A stretch of 64,000 nucleotides of DNA from Arenicola marina. Taxonomy: Eukaryota > Annelida > Polychaeta > Arenicolidae. Under the pieces are notes generated by a model, which saw nothing but the letters and a program-made list of their open reading frames with translations, was not told the origin of the DNA and made no database searches. Location of the stretch: the NCBI GenBank assembly GCA_964019135.1, contig OZ025257.1:29495260-29559259 (forward strand), in the 5' to 3' direction. Both the position numbers and the translations under genes were made by a program. Shown here piece after piece: positions 28,001 through 43,000 of the stretch; position 1 is the stretch's first letter, and every line of letters starts with the position of its first letter.

Positions 28001-31000
28001 GACAGGGGAAAGGGCGGGATGAGCCGCTTCATGTATTACCGTATAGCGGGCCTTCCACACAGACTACAGTACAGACAGGGGAAGGGGCGGGATGAGCCGC
28101 TTCATGTATTACCGTATAGCGGGCCTTCCACACAGACTACAGTACAGACAGGGGAAGGGGCGGGATGAGCCGCTTCATGTATTACCGTATAGCGGGCCTT
28201 CCACACAGACTACAGTACAGTCAGGGGAAGGGGCGGGATGAGCCGCTTCATGTATTACCGTATAGCGGGCCTTCCACACCGACTACAGTACAGACAGGGG
28301 AAGGGGCGGGATGAGCCGCTTCATGTATTATCGTATAGCGGGCCTTCCACACAGACTACAGTACAGACAGGGGAAGGGGCGGGATGAGCCGCTTCATGTA
28401 TTACCGTATAGCGGGCCTTCCACACAGACTACAGTACAGACAGGGGAAGGGGCGGGATGAGCCGCTTCATGTATTATCGTATAGCGGGCCTTCCACACAG
28501 ACTACAGTACAGACAGCGGAAGGGGCGGGATGAGTCGCTTCATGTATTACCGTATAGCGGGCCTTCCACACAGACTACAGTACAGACAGGGGAAGGGGCG
28601 GGATGAGCCGCTTCATGTATTACCGTATAGCGGGCCTTCCACACAGACTACAGTACAGACAGGGGAAGGGGCGGGATGAGCCGCTTCATGTATTACCGTA
28701 TAGCGGGCCTTCCACACAGACTACAGTACAGACAGGGGAAGGGGCGGGATGAGTCGCTTCATGTATTACCGTATAGCGGGCCTTCCACACAGACTACAGT
28801 ACAGACAGGGGAAGGGGCGGGATGAGCCGCTTCATGTATTACCGTATAGCGGGCCTTCCACACAGACTACAGTACAGACAGGGGAAGGGGCGGGATGAGC
28901 CGCTTCATGTATTACCGTATAGCGGGCCTTCCACACAGACTACAGTACAGACAGGGCGTGATGAGCCGCTTCATGTATTACCGTATAGCGGGCCTTCCAC
29001 ACCGACTACAGTACAGACAGGGGAAGGGGCGGGATGAGCCGCTTCATGTATTACCGTATACCGGGCCTTCCACACAGACTACAGTACAGACAGGGGAAGG
29101 GGCGGGATGAGCCGCTTCATGTATTATCGTATAGCGGGCCTTCCACACAGACTACAGTACAGACAGGGGAAGGGGCGGGATGAGCCGCTTCATGTATTAC
29201 CGTATAGCGGGCCTTCCACACAGACTACAGTACAGACAGGGGAAGGAGCGGGATGAGCCGCTTCATGTATTACCGTATAGCGGGCCTTCCACACAGACTA
29301 CAGTACAGACAGCGGAAGGGGCGGGATGAGCCGCTTCATGTATTACCGTATAGCGGGCCTTCCACACAGACTACAGTACAGACAGGGGAAGGGGCGGGAT
29401 GAGCCGCTTCATGTATTATCGTATAGCGGGCCTTCCACACAGACTACAGTACAGACAGGGGAAGGGGCGGGATGAGCCGCTTCATGTATTACCGTATAGC
29501 GGGCCTTCCACACAGACTACAGTACAGACAGCGGAAGGGGCGGGATGAGCCGCTTCCTGTATTACCGTATAGCGGGCCTTCCACACAGACTACAGTACAG
29601 ACAGCGGAAGGGGCGGGATGAGCCGCTTCATGTATTACCGTATAGCGGGCCTTCCACACAGACTACAGTACAGACAGCGGAAGGGGCGGGATGAGCCGCT
29701 TCATGTATTACCGTATAGCGGGCCTTCCACACAGACTACATTACAGACAGGGGAAGGGGCGGGATGAGCCGCTTCATGTATTACCTTATAGCGGGCCTTC
29801 CACACAGACTACAGTACAGACAGCGGAAGGGGCGGGATGAGCCGCTTCATGTATTACCGTATAGCGGGCCTTCCACACAGACTACAGTACAGACAGGGGA
29901 AGGGGCGGGATGAGCCGCTTCATGTATTACCGTATAGCGGGCCTTCCACACAGACTACAGTACAGACAGCGGAAGGGGCGGGATGAGCCGCTTCATGTAT
30001 TACCGTTTAGCGGGCCTTCCACACAGACTACAGTACAGACAGCGGAAGGGGCGGGATGAGCCGCTTCATGTATTACCGTATAGCGGGCCTTCCACACAGA
30101 CTACAGTACAGACAGCGGAAGGGGCGGGATGAGCCGCTTCATGTATTACCGTATAGCGGGCCTTCCACACAGACTACAGTACAGACAGGGGAAGGGGCGG
30201 GATGAGCCGCTTCATGTATTACCGTATAGCGGGCCTTCCACACAGACTACAGTACAAACAGCGGAAGGGGCGGGATGAGCCGCTTCATGTATTACCGTAT
30301 AGCGGGCCTTCCACACAGACTACAGTACAGACAGCGGAAGGGGCGGGATGAGCCGCTTCATGTATTACCGTATAGCGGGCCTTCCACACAGACTACAGTA
30401 CAGACAGCGGAAGGGGCGGGATGAGCCGCTTCATGTATTACCGTATAGCGGGCCTTCCACACAGACTACAGTACAGACAGCGGAAGGGGCGGGATGAGCC
30501 GCTTCATGTATTACCGTATAGCGGGCCTTCCACACAGACTACAGTACAGACAGGGGAAGGGGCGGGATGAGCCGCTTCATGTATTACCGTATAGCGGGCC
30601 TTCCACACAGACTACAGTACAGACAGCGGAAGGGGCGGGATGAGCCGCTTCATGTATTACCGTATAGCGGGCCTTCCACACAGACTACAGTACAGACAGG
30701 GGAAGGGGCGGGATGAGCCGCTTCATGTATTACCGTATAGCGGGCCTTCCACACAGACTACAGTACAGACAGGGGAAGGGGCGGGATGAGCCGCTTCATG
30801 TATTACCGTATAGCGGGCCTTCCACACAGACTACAGTACAGACAGGGGAAGGGGCGGGATGAGCCGCTTCATGTATTACCGTATAGCGGGCCTTCCACAC
30901 AGACTACAGTACAGACAGGGGAAGGGGCGGAATGAGCCGCTTCATGTATTACCGTATAGCGGGCCTTCCACACAGACTACAGTACAGACAGGGGAAGGGG

Positions 31001-34000
31001 CGGGATGAGCCGCTTCATGTATTACCGTATAGCGGGCCTTCCACACAGACTACAGTACAGACAGCGGAAGGGGCGGGATGAGCCGCTTCATGTATTACCG
31101 TATAGAGGGCCTTCCACACAGACTACAGTACAGACAGGGGAAGGGGCGGGATGAGCCGCTTCATGTATTACCGTATAGCGGGCCTTCCACACAGACTACA
31201 GTACAGACAGCGGAAGGGGCGGGATGAGTCGCTTCATGTATTACCGTATAGCGGGCCTTCCACACAGACTACAGTACAGACAGGGGAAGGGGCGGGATGA
31301 GCCGCTTCATGTATTACCGTATAGCGGGCCTTCCACACAGACTACAGTACAGACAGGGGAAGGGGCGGGATGAGCCGCTTCATGTATTACCGTATAGCGG
31401 GCCTTCCACACAGACTACAGTACAGACAGGGGAAAGGGCGGGATGAGCCGCTTCATGTATTACCGTATAGCGGGCCTTCCACACAGACTACAGTACAGAC
31501 AGGGGAAGGGGCGGGATGAGCCGCTTCATGTATTACCGTATAGCGGGCCTTCCACACAGACTACAGTACAGACAGGGGAAGGGGCGGGATGAGCCGCTTC
31601 ATGTATTACCGTATAGCGGGCCTTCCACACAGACTACAGTACAGACAGCGGAAGGGGCGGGATGAGCCGCTTCATGTATTACCGTATAGCGGGCCTTCCA
31701 CACAGACTACAGTACAGACAGGGGAAGGGGCGGGATGAGCCGCTTCATGTATTACCGTATAGCGGGCCTTCCACACAGACTACAGTACAGACAGGGGAAG
31801 GGGCGGGATGAGCCGCTTCATGTATTACCGTATAGCGGGCCTTCCACACAGACTACAGTACAGACAGGGGAAGGGGCGGGATGAGCCGCTTCATGTATTA
31901 CCGTATAGCGGGCCTTCCACACAGACTACAGTACAGACAGCGGAAGGGGCGGGATGAGCCGCTTCATGTATTACCGTATAGCGGGCCTTCCACACAGACT
32001 ACAGTACAGACAGGGGAAGGGGCGGGATGAGCCGCTTCATGTATTACCGTATAGCGGGCCTTCCACACAGACTACAGTACAGACAGGGGAAGGGGCGGAA
32101 TGAGCCGCTTCATGTATTACCGTATAGCGGGCCTTCCACACAGACTACAGTACAGACAGGGGGAGGGGCGGAATGAGCCGCTTCATGTATTACCGTATAG
32201 CGGGCCTTCCACACAGACTACAGTACAGACAGGGGAAGGGGCGGGATGAGCCGCTTCATGTATTACCGTATAGCGGGCCTTCCACACAGACTACAGTACA
32301 GACAGGGGAAGGGGCGGAATGAGCCGCTTCATGTATTACCGTATAGCGGGCCTTCCACACAGACTACAGTACAGACAGCGGAAGGGGCGGGATGAGCCGC
32401 TTCATGTATTACCGTATAGCGGGCCTTCCACACAGACTACAGTACAGACAGCGGAAGGGGCGGGATGAGCCGCTTCATGTATTACCGTATAGCGGGCCTT
32501 CCACACAGACTACAGTACAGACAGCGGAAGGGGCGGAATGAGCCGCTTCATGTATTACCGTATAGCGGGCCTTCCACACAGACTACAGTACAGACAGGGG
32601 AAGGGGCGGGATGAGCCGCTTCATGTATTACCGTATAGCGGGCCTTCCACACAGACTACAGTACAGACAGGGGAAGGGGCGGGATGAGCCGCTTCATGTA
32701 TTACCGTATAGCGGGCCTTCCACACAGACTACAGTACAGACAGGGAAAGGGGCGGGATGAGCCGCTTCATGTATTACCGTATAGCGGGCCTTCCACACAG
32801 ACTACAGTACAGACAGGGGAAGGGGCGGAATGAGCCGCTTCATGTATTACCGTATAGCGGGCCTTCCACACAGACTACAGTACAGACAGCGGAAGGGGCG
32901 GGATGAGCCGCTTCATGTATTACCGTATAGCGGGCCTTCCACACAGACTACAGTACAGACAGCGGAAGGGGCGGGATGAGCCGCTTCATGTATTACCGTA
33001 TAGCGGGCCTTCCACACAGACTACAGTACAGACAGCGGAAGGGGCGGGATGAGCCGCTTCATGTATTACCGTATAGCGGGCCTTCCACACAGACTACAGT
33101 ACAGACAGGGGAAGGGGCGGAATGAGCCGCTTCATGTATTACCGTATAGCGGGCCTTCCACACAGACTACAGTACAGACAGGGGAAGGGGCGGGATGAGC
33201 CGCTTCATGTATTACCGTATAGCGGGCCTTCCACACAGACTACAGTACAGACAGGGAAAGGGGCGGGATGAGCCGCTTCATGTATTACCGTATAGCGGGC
33301 CTTCCACACAGACTACAGTACAGACAGGGAAAGGGGCGGGATGAGCCGCTTCATGTATTACCGTATAGCGGGCCTTCCACACAGACTACAGTACAGACAG
33401 GGGAAGGGGCGGAATGAGCCGCTTCATGTATTACCGTATAGCGGGCCTTCCACACAGACTACAGTACAGACAGCGGAAGGGGCGGGATGAGCCGCTTCAT
33501 GTATTACCGTATAGCGGGCCTTCCACACAGACTACAGTACAGACAGGGGAAGGGGCGGGATGAGCCGCTTCATGTATTACCGTATAGCGGGCCTTCCACA
33601 CAGACTACAGTACAGACAGGGGAAGGGGCGGAATGAGCCGCTTCATGTATTACCGTATAGCGGGCCTTCCACACAGACTACAGTACAGACAGGGAAAGGG
33701 GCGGGATGAGCCGCTTCATGTATTACCGTATAGCGGGCCTTCCACACAGACTACAGTACAGACAGGGGAAGGGGCGGGATGAGCCGCTTCATGTATTACC
33801 GTATAGCGGGCCTTCCACACAGACTACAGTACAGACAGGGAAAGGGGCGGGATGAGCCGCTTCATGTATTACCGTATAGCGGGCCTTCCACACAGACTAC
33901 AGTACAGACAGGGGAAGGGGCGGAATGAGCCGCTTCATGTATTACCGTATAGCGGGCCTTCCACACAGACTACAGTACAGACAGGGAAAGGGGCGGGATG

Positions 34001-37000
34001 AGCCGCTTCATGTATTACCGTATAGCGGGCCTTCCACACAGACTACAGTACAGACAGGGGAAGGGGCGGAATGAGCCGCTTCATGTATTACCGTATAGCG
34101 GGCCTTCCACACAGACTACAGTACAGACAGGGAAAGGGGCGGGATGAGCCGCTTCATGTATTACCGTATAGCGGGCCTTCCACACAGACTACAGTACAGA
34201 CAGGGGAAGGGGCGGAATGAGCCGCTTCATGTATTACCGTATAGCGGGCCTTCCACACAGACTACAGTACAGACAGGGAAAGGGGCGGGATGAGCCGCTT
34301 CATGTATTACCGTATAGCGGGCCTTCCACACAGACTACAGTACAGACAGGGGAAGGGGCGGAATGAGCCGCTTCATGTATTACCGTATAGCGGGCCTTCC
34401 ACACAGACTACAGTACAGACAGGGAAAGGGGCGGGATGAGCCGCTTCATGTATTACCGTATAGCGGGCCTTCCACACAGACTACAGTACAGACAGGGGAA
34501 GGGGCGGGATGAGCCGCTTCATGTATTACCGTATAGCGGGCCTTCCACACAGACTACAGTACAGACAGGGGAAGGGGCGGGATGAGCCGCTTCATGTATT
34601 ACCGTATAGCGGGCCTTCCACACAGACTACAGTACAGACAGCGGAAGGGGCGGGATGAGCCGCTTCATGTATTACCGTATAGCGGGCCTTCCACACAGAC
34701 TACAGTACAGACAGGGGAAGGGGCGGGATGAGCCGCTTCATGTATTACCGTATAGCGGACCTTCCACACAGACTACAGTACAGACAGGGAAAGGGGCGGG
34801 ATGAGCCGCTTCATGTATTACCGTATAGCGGGCCTTCCACACAGACTACAGTACAGACAGGGGAAGGGGCGGGATGAGCCGCTTCATGTATTACCGTATA
34901 GCGGGCCTTCCACACAGACTACAGTACAGACAGGGGAAGGGGCGGGATGAGCCGCTTCATGTATTACCGTATAGCGGGCCTTCCACACAGACTACAGTAC
35001 AGACAGGGGAAGGGGCGGGATGAGCCGCTTCATGTATTACCGTATAGCGGGCCTTCCACACAGACTACAGTACAGACAGGGGAAGGGGCGGGATGAGCCG
35101 CTTCATGTATTACCGTATAGCGGGCCTTCCACACGGGGGACGTGGAGGACAGCTTGCCTTCAGATTGCTTTGGCTTCGTCACATCCCAGAACTGAAAAAA
35201 GTCAATGTTGAGAATAGCTAGTCGATAGTCGTAATTAAATCAATGACCCGGGTTATCAGGTCGCGGCCCGGGCCCAGGTTAAACTAGGGTTGGGCCGGTT
35301 TGAAGTTAAACGCCGGAAAAAAAATCTCCAATCTCGAATTAAAATCGCTTGATGCTTTATATTTCTTGGGACTAATATTTCTAAGGCCCTACAAAATCAC
35401 TTGAAATGGTTAAGGAAGTGATTAACTATTAAAATATCACTTTTAAAATAAAAAACTTAAGTGTACGTTTCCTCAATAGTTTCTATTACTAACTCGCTCA
35501 TTGTATCGCACTGACACTACTGCCTACTAGCCTGGGGATACAAACGAAATCGACTGCCAAAGATACAGCAAAAAGCTAAACGTATCAGAAGGAGGAATTG
35601 GTCATTTTGATTTATGCACCTGAATCTCCTGACCATGAACATGAAGTTCAGGCGCTAAAGAGTTATTATAATCTGATGGATAATGAATGATGTCCCTGCA
35701 TAGTTCGTTAATAAGTTGCACTCTTGCGACAAACATAGCAATGAAAACCAGACAAAAACACTAAACAAATAGCCGCACACACACACACTTATTTAATGTT
35801 TGTGTCTCCTTGACCGGGGCCTTATTCAACCCTGGCACTTATTTAATGTTTGTGTCTCCTTGACCGGGGCCTTATTCAACCCTGGCACTTATTTAATGTT
35901 TGTGTCTCCTTGACCGGGGCCTTATTCAACCCGGGCACTTGTTTAATGTTTGTGTCTCCTTGACGGGGCCCTTATTCAAGCCGGGCACTTATTTAATGTG
36001 TGTGTCTCCTTGACCGGGGCCTTATTCAACCCGGGCACTTGTTTAATGTTTGTGTCTCCTTGACCGGGCCCTTATTCAACCCTGGCACTTATTTAATGTT
36101 TGTGTCTCCTTGACCGGGGCCCTTATTCAACCCTGGCACTTATTTAATGTTTGTGTCTCCTTGACGGGGCCCTTATTCAACCCTGGCACTTATTTAATGT
36201 TTGTGTCTCCTTGACCGGGGCCTTATTCAACCCGGGCACTTGTTTAATGTTTGTGTCTCCTTGACCGGGGCCTTATTCAAGACGGGCACTTATTTAATGT
36301 TTGTGTCTCCTTGACCGGGGCCTTATTCAAGCCGGGCACTTGTTTAATGTTTGTGTCTCCTTGACCGGGCCCTTATTCAACCCTGGCACTTGTTTAATGT
36401 TTGTGTCTCCTTGACCGGGCCCTTATTCAAGCCGGGCACTTATTTAATGTTTGTGTCTCCTTGACCGGGGCCTTATTCAACCCGGGCACTTGTTTAATGT
36501 TTGCGTCTCCTTGACCGGGCCCTTATTCAACCCTGGCACTTATTTAATGTTTGTGTCTCCTTGACCGGGGCCCTTAATCAACCCTGGCACTTATTTAATG
36601 TTTGTGTCTCTTTGACGGGGCCCTTATTCAACCCTGGCACTTATTTAATGTTTGTGTCTCCTTGACCGGGGCCTTATTCAACCCTGCAACTTATTTAATG
36701 TGTGTGTCTCCTTGACCGGGCCCTTATTCAACCCTGGCACTTATTTAATGTTTGTGTCTCCTTGACCGGGCCCTTATTCAACCCTGGCACTTATTTAATG
36801 TTTGTGTCTCCTTGACCGGGCCCTTATTCAAGCCGGGCACTTATTTAATGTTTGTGTCTCCTTGACCGGGGCCTTATTCAACCCGGGCACTTGTTTAATG
36901 TTTGTGTCTCCTTGACCGGGCCCTTATTCAACCCTGGCACTTGTTTAATGTTTGTCTCTCCTTGACCGGGCCCTTATTCAACCCTGGCACTTATTTAATG

Positions 37001-40000
37001 TTTGTGTCTCCTTGACCGGGGCCCTTATTCAACCCTGGCACTTATTTAATGTTTGTGTCTCCTTGACGGGGCCCTTATTCAACCCTGGCACTTATTTAAT
37101 GTTTGTGTCTCCTTGACGGGGCCCTTATTCAACCCTGGCACTTATTTAATGTTTGTGTCTCCTTGACCGGGCCCTTATTCAACCCTGGCACTTATTTAAT
37201 GTTTGTGTCTCCTTGACCGGGCCCTTATTCAACCCTGGCACTTATTTAATGTTTGTGTCTCCTTGACCGGGGCCTTATTCAACCCGGGCACTTATTTAAT
37301 GTTTGTGTCTCCTTGACGGGGCCCTTATTCAACCCTGGCACTTATCTAATGTTTGTGTCTCCTTGACCGGGGCCCAGGTTAATGTTTGTGTCTCCTTGAC
37401 CGGGCCCTTATTCAAGCCGGGCACTTATTTAATGTTTGTGTCTCCTTGACGGGGCCCTTATTCAACCCTGGCACTTATTTAATGTTTGTGTCTCCTTGAC
37501 GGGGCCCTTATTCAACCCTGGCACTTATTTAATGTGTGTGTCTCCTTGCCGGGGCCTTATTCAACCCTGGCACTTATTTAATTTTTGTGTCTCCTTGACC
37601 GGGGCCTTATTCAACCCGGGCACTTATTTAATGTTTGTGTCTCCGTGACCGGGGCCTTATTCAACCCTGGCACTTATTTAATGTTTGTGTCTCCTTGACG
37701 GGGCCCTTATTCAACCCTGGCACTTATTTAATGTGTGTGTCTCCTTGCCGGGGCCCTTATTCAAGCCGGGCACTTATTTAATGTTTGTGTCTCCTTGACC
37801 GGGCCCTTATTCAAGTCGGGCACTTATTTAATGTTTGTATCTCCTTGACCGGGCCCTTATTCAAGCCGGGCACTTATTTAATGTTTGTGTCTCCTTGACC
37901 GGGCCCTTATTCAAGCCGGGTACTTATTTAATGTTTGTGTCTCCTTGACCGGGCCCTTATTCAAGCCGGGCACTTATTTAATGTTTGTGTCTCCTTGACC
38001 GGGCCCTTATTCAAGCCGGGCACTTATTTAATGTTTGTGCCTCCTTGACCGGGCCCTTATTCAAGCCGGGCACTTATTTAATGTTTGTGTCTCCTTGACC
38101 GGGCCCTTATTCAAGCCGGGCACTTATTTAATGTTTGTGTCTCCTTGACCGGGCCCTTATTCAAGTCGGGCACTTATTTAATGTTTGTGTCTCCTTGACC
38201 GGGCCCTTATTCAAGCCGGGCACTTATTTAATGTTTGTGTCTCCTTGACCGGGCCCTTATTCAAGCCGGGCACTTATTTAATGTTTGTGTCTCCTTGACC
38301 GGGGCCTTATTCAACCCTGGCACTTATTTAATGTTTGTGTCTCCTTGACCGGGGCCTTATTCAACCCGAGCACTTATTTAATGTTTGTGTCTCCTTGACC
38401 GGGGCCTTATTCAACCCTGGCACTTATTTAATGTTTGTGTCTCCTTGACCGGGGCCTTATTCAACCCTGGCACTTATTTAATGTTTGTGTCTCCTTGACC
38501 GGGCCCTTATTCAACCCTGGCACTTATTTAATGTTTGTGTCTCCTTGACCGGGGCCTTATTCAACCCTGGCACTTATTTAATGTTTGTGTCTCCTTGACC
38601 GGGGCCTTATTCATCCCTGGCACTTATTTAATGTTTGTGTCTCCTTGACCGGGCCCTTATTCAAGCCGGGCACTTATTTAATGTTTGTGTCTCCTTGACC
38701 GGGGCCTTATTCAACCCTGGCACTTATTTAATGTTTGTGTCTCCTTGACCGGGGCCTTATTCAACCCTGGCACTTATTTAATGTTTGTGTCTCCTTGACC
38801 GGGGCCTTATTCAACCCTGGCACTTATTTAATGTTTGTGTCTCCTTGACCGGGGCCTTATTCAACTCTGGCACTTATTTAATGTTTGTGTCTCCTTGACG
38901 GGGCCCTTATTCAACCCTGGCACTTATTTAATGACCGGGCCCTTATTCAAGCCGGGCACTTATTTAATGTTTGTGTCTCCTTGACCGGGGCCTTATCCAA
39001 CCCTGGCACTTATTTAATGTTTGTGTCTCCTTGACCGGGGCCCTTATTCAACCCTGGCACTTATTTAATGTTTGTGTCTCCTTGACGGGGCCCTTATTCA
39101 ACCCTGGCACTTATTTAATGTTTGTGTCTCCTTGACCGGGGCCTTATTCAACCCGGGCACTTATTTAATGTTTGTGTCTCCTTGACCGGGGCCCTTATTC
39201 AACCCTGGCACTTATTTAATGTTTGTGTCTCCTTGACCGGGGCCTTATTCAAGCCGGGCACTTATTTAATGTTTGTGTCTCCTTGACCGGGGCCTTATCC
39301 AACCCTGGCACTTATTTAATGTTTGTGTCTCCTTGACCGGGGCCCTTATTCAACCCTGGCACTTATTTAATGTTTGTGTCTCCTTGACCGGGGCCTTATT
39401 CAACCCGGGCACTTATTTAATGTGTGTGTCTCCTTGACCGGGGCCTTATTCAACCCTGGCACTTATTTAATGTTTGTGTCTCCTTGACCGGGGCCTTATT
39501 CAACCCGGGACTTATTTAATGTTTGTGTCTCCTTGACCGGGGCCTTATTCAAGCCGGGCACTTATTTAATGTTTGTGTCTCCTTGACCGGGGCCTTATTC
39601 AAGCCGGGCACTTATTTAATGTTTGTGTCTCCTTGACCGGGGCCTTATTCAAGCCGGGCACTTATTTAATGTTTGTGTCTCCTTGACCGGGGCCTTATTC
39701 AACCCGGGCACTTATTTAATGTTTGTGTCTCCTTGACCGGGGCCTTATTCAACCCGGGCACTTATTTAATGTTTGTGTCTCCTTGACCGGGGCCTTATTC
39801 AACCCGGGCACTTATTTAATGTTTGTGTCTCTTGACCGGGGCCTTATTCAACCCGGGCACTTATTTAATGTTTGTGTCTCCTTGACCGGGGCCTTATTCA
39901 AGCCGGGCACTTATTTAATGTTTGTGTCTCCTTGACCGGGGCCTTATTCAACCCGGGCACTTATTTAATGTTTGTGTCTCCTTGACCGGGGCCTTATTCA

Positions 40001-43000
40001 ACCCGGGCACTTATTTAATGTTTGTGTCTCCTTGACCGGGGCCTTATTCAAGCCGGGCACTTATTTAATGTTTGTGTCTCCTTGACCGGGGCCTTATTCA
40101 ACCCGGGCACTTATTTAATGTTTGTGTCTCCTTGACCGGGCCCTTATCCAACCCGGGCACTTATTTAATGTTTGCGTCTCCTTGACCGGGGCCTTATTCA
40201 ACCCTGGCACTTATTTAATGTTTGTGTCTCCTTGACCGGGGCCTTATTCAACCCTGGCACTTATTTAATGTTTGTGTCTCCTTGACCGGGGCCTTATTCA
40301 ACCCTGGCACTTATTTAATGTTTGTGTCTCCTTGACCGGGGCCCTTATTCAACCCTGGCACCTATTTAATGTTTGTGTCTCCTTGACCGGGGCCTTATTC
40401 AACCCTGGCACTTATTTAATGTTTGTGTCTCCTTGACCGGGGCCTTATTCAACCCGGGCACTTATTTAATGTTTGTGTCTCCTTGACCGGGGCCCTTATT
40501 CAACCCTGGCACTTATTTAATGTTTGTGTCTCCTTGACCGGGCCCTTATTCAACCCTGGCACTTATTTAATGTTTGTGTCTCCTTGACCGGGGCCCTTAT
40601 TCAACCCTGGCACTTATTTAATGTTTGTGTCTCCTTGACCGGGGCCTTATCCAACCCGGGCACTTATTTAATGTTTGTGTCTCCTTGACCGGGGCCCTTA
40701 TTCAACCCTGGCACTTATTTAATGTTTGTGTCTCCTTGACCGGGGCCTTATCCAACCCGGGCACTTATTTAATGTTTGTGTCTCCTTGACCGGGGCCTTA
40801 TTCATCCCTGGCACTTATTTAATGTTTGTGTCTCCTTGACCGGGCCCTTATTCAAGCCGGGCACTTATTTAATGTTTGTGTCTCCTTGACCGGGGCCTTA
40901 TTCAACCCTGGCACTTATTTAATGTTTGTGTCTCCTTGACCGGGGCCTTATTCAACCCTGGCACTTATTTAATGTTTGTGTCTCCTTGACCGGGGCCTTA
41001 TTCAACCCTGGCACTTATTTAATGTTTGTGTCTCCTTGACCGGGGCCTTATTCAACTCTGGCACTTATTTAATGTTTGTGTCTCCTTGACGGGGCCCTTA
41101 TTCAACCCTGGCACTTATTTAATGACCGGGCCCTTATTCAAGCCGGGCACTTATTTAATGTTTGTGTCTCCTTGACCGGGGCCTTATCCAACCCTGGCAC
41201 TTATTTAATGTTTGTGTCTCCTTGACCGGGGCCCTTATTCAACCCTGGCACTTATTTAATGTTTGTGTCTCCTTGACGGGGCCCTTATTCAACCCTGGCA
41301 CTTATTTAATGTTTGTGTCTCCTTGACCGGGGCCTTATTCAACCCGGGCACTTATTTAATGTTTGTGTCTCCTTGACCGGGGCCCTTATTCAACCCTGGC
41401 ACTTATTTAATGTTTGTGTCTCCTTGACCGGGGCCTTATTCAAGCCGGGCACTTATTTAATGTTTGTGTCTCCTTGACCGGGGCCTTATCCAACCCTGGC
41501 ACTTATTTAATGTTTGTGTCTCCTTGACCGGGGCCCTTATTCAACCCTGGCACTTATTTAATGTTTGTGTCTCCTTGACCGGGGCCTTATTCAACCCGGG
41601 CACTTATTTAATGTTTGTGTCTCCTTGACCGGGGCCTTATTCAACCCTGGCACTTATTTAATGTTTGTGTCTCCTTGACCGGGGCCTTATTCAACCCGGG
41701 ACTTATTTAATGTTTGTGTCTCCTTGACCGGGGCCTTATTCAAGCCGGGCACTTATTTAATGTTTGTGTCTCCTTGACCGGGGCCTTATTCAAGCCGGGC
41801 ACTTATTTAATGTTTGTGTCTCCTTGACCGGGGCCTTATTCAAGCCGGGCACTTATTTAATGTTTGTGTCTCCTTGACCGGGGCCTTATTCAACCCGGGC
41901 ACTTATTTAATGTTTGTGTCTCCTTGACCGGGGCCTTATTCAACCCGGGCACTTATTTAATGTTTGTGTCTCCTTGACCGGGGCCTTATTCAACCCGGGC
42001 ACTTATTTAATGTTTGTGTCTCCTTGACCGGGGCCTTATTCAACCCGGGCACTTATTTAATGTTTGTGTCTCCTTGACCGGGGCCTTATTCAAGCCGGGC
42101 ACTTATTTAATGTTTGTGTCTCCTTGACCGGGGCCTTATTCAACCCGGGCACTTATTTAATGTTTGTGTCTCCTTGACCGGGGCCTTATTCAACCCTGGC
42201 ACTTATTTAATGTTTGTGTCTCCTTGACCGGGGCCTTATTCAACCCGGGCACTTATTTAATGTTTGTGTCTCCTTGACCGGGGCCTTATTCAAGCCGGGC
42301 ACTTATTTAATGTTTGTGTCTCCTTGACCGGGGCCTTATTCAACCCGGGGACTTATTTAATGTTTGTGTCTCCTTAACCGGGCCCTTATCCAACCCGGGC
42401 ACTTATTTAATGTTTGCGTCTCCTTGACCGGGGCCTTATTCAACCCTGGCACTTATTTAATGTTTGTGTCTCCTTGACCGGGGCCTTATTCAACCCTGGC
42501 ACTTATTTAATGTTTGTGTCTCCTTGACCGGGGCCTTATTCAACCCTGGCACTTATTTAATGTTTGTGTCTCCTTGACCGGGGCCCTTATTCAACCCTGG
42601 CACCTATTTAATGTTTGTGTCTCCTTGACCGGGGCCTTATTCAACCCTGGCACTTATTTAATGTTTGTGTCTCCTTGACCGGGGCCTTATTCAACCCGGG
42701 CACTTATTTAATGTTTGTGTCTCCTTGACCGGGGCCCTTATTCAACCCTGGCACTTATTTAATGTTTGTGTCTCCTTGACCGGGCCCTTATTCAACCCTG
42801 GCACTTATTTAATGTTTGTGTCTCCTTGACCGGGGCCCTTATTCAACCCTGGCACTTATTTAATGTTTGTGTCTCCTTGACCGGGGCCTTATCCAACCCG
42901 GGCACTTATTTAATGTTTGTGTCTCCTTGACCGGGGCCCTTATTCAACCCTGGCACTTATTTAATGTTTGTGTCTCCTTGACCGGGGCCTTATTCAACCC

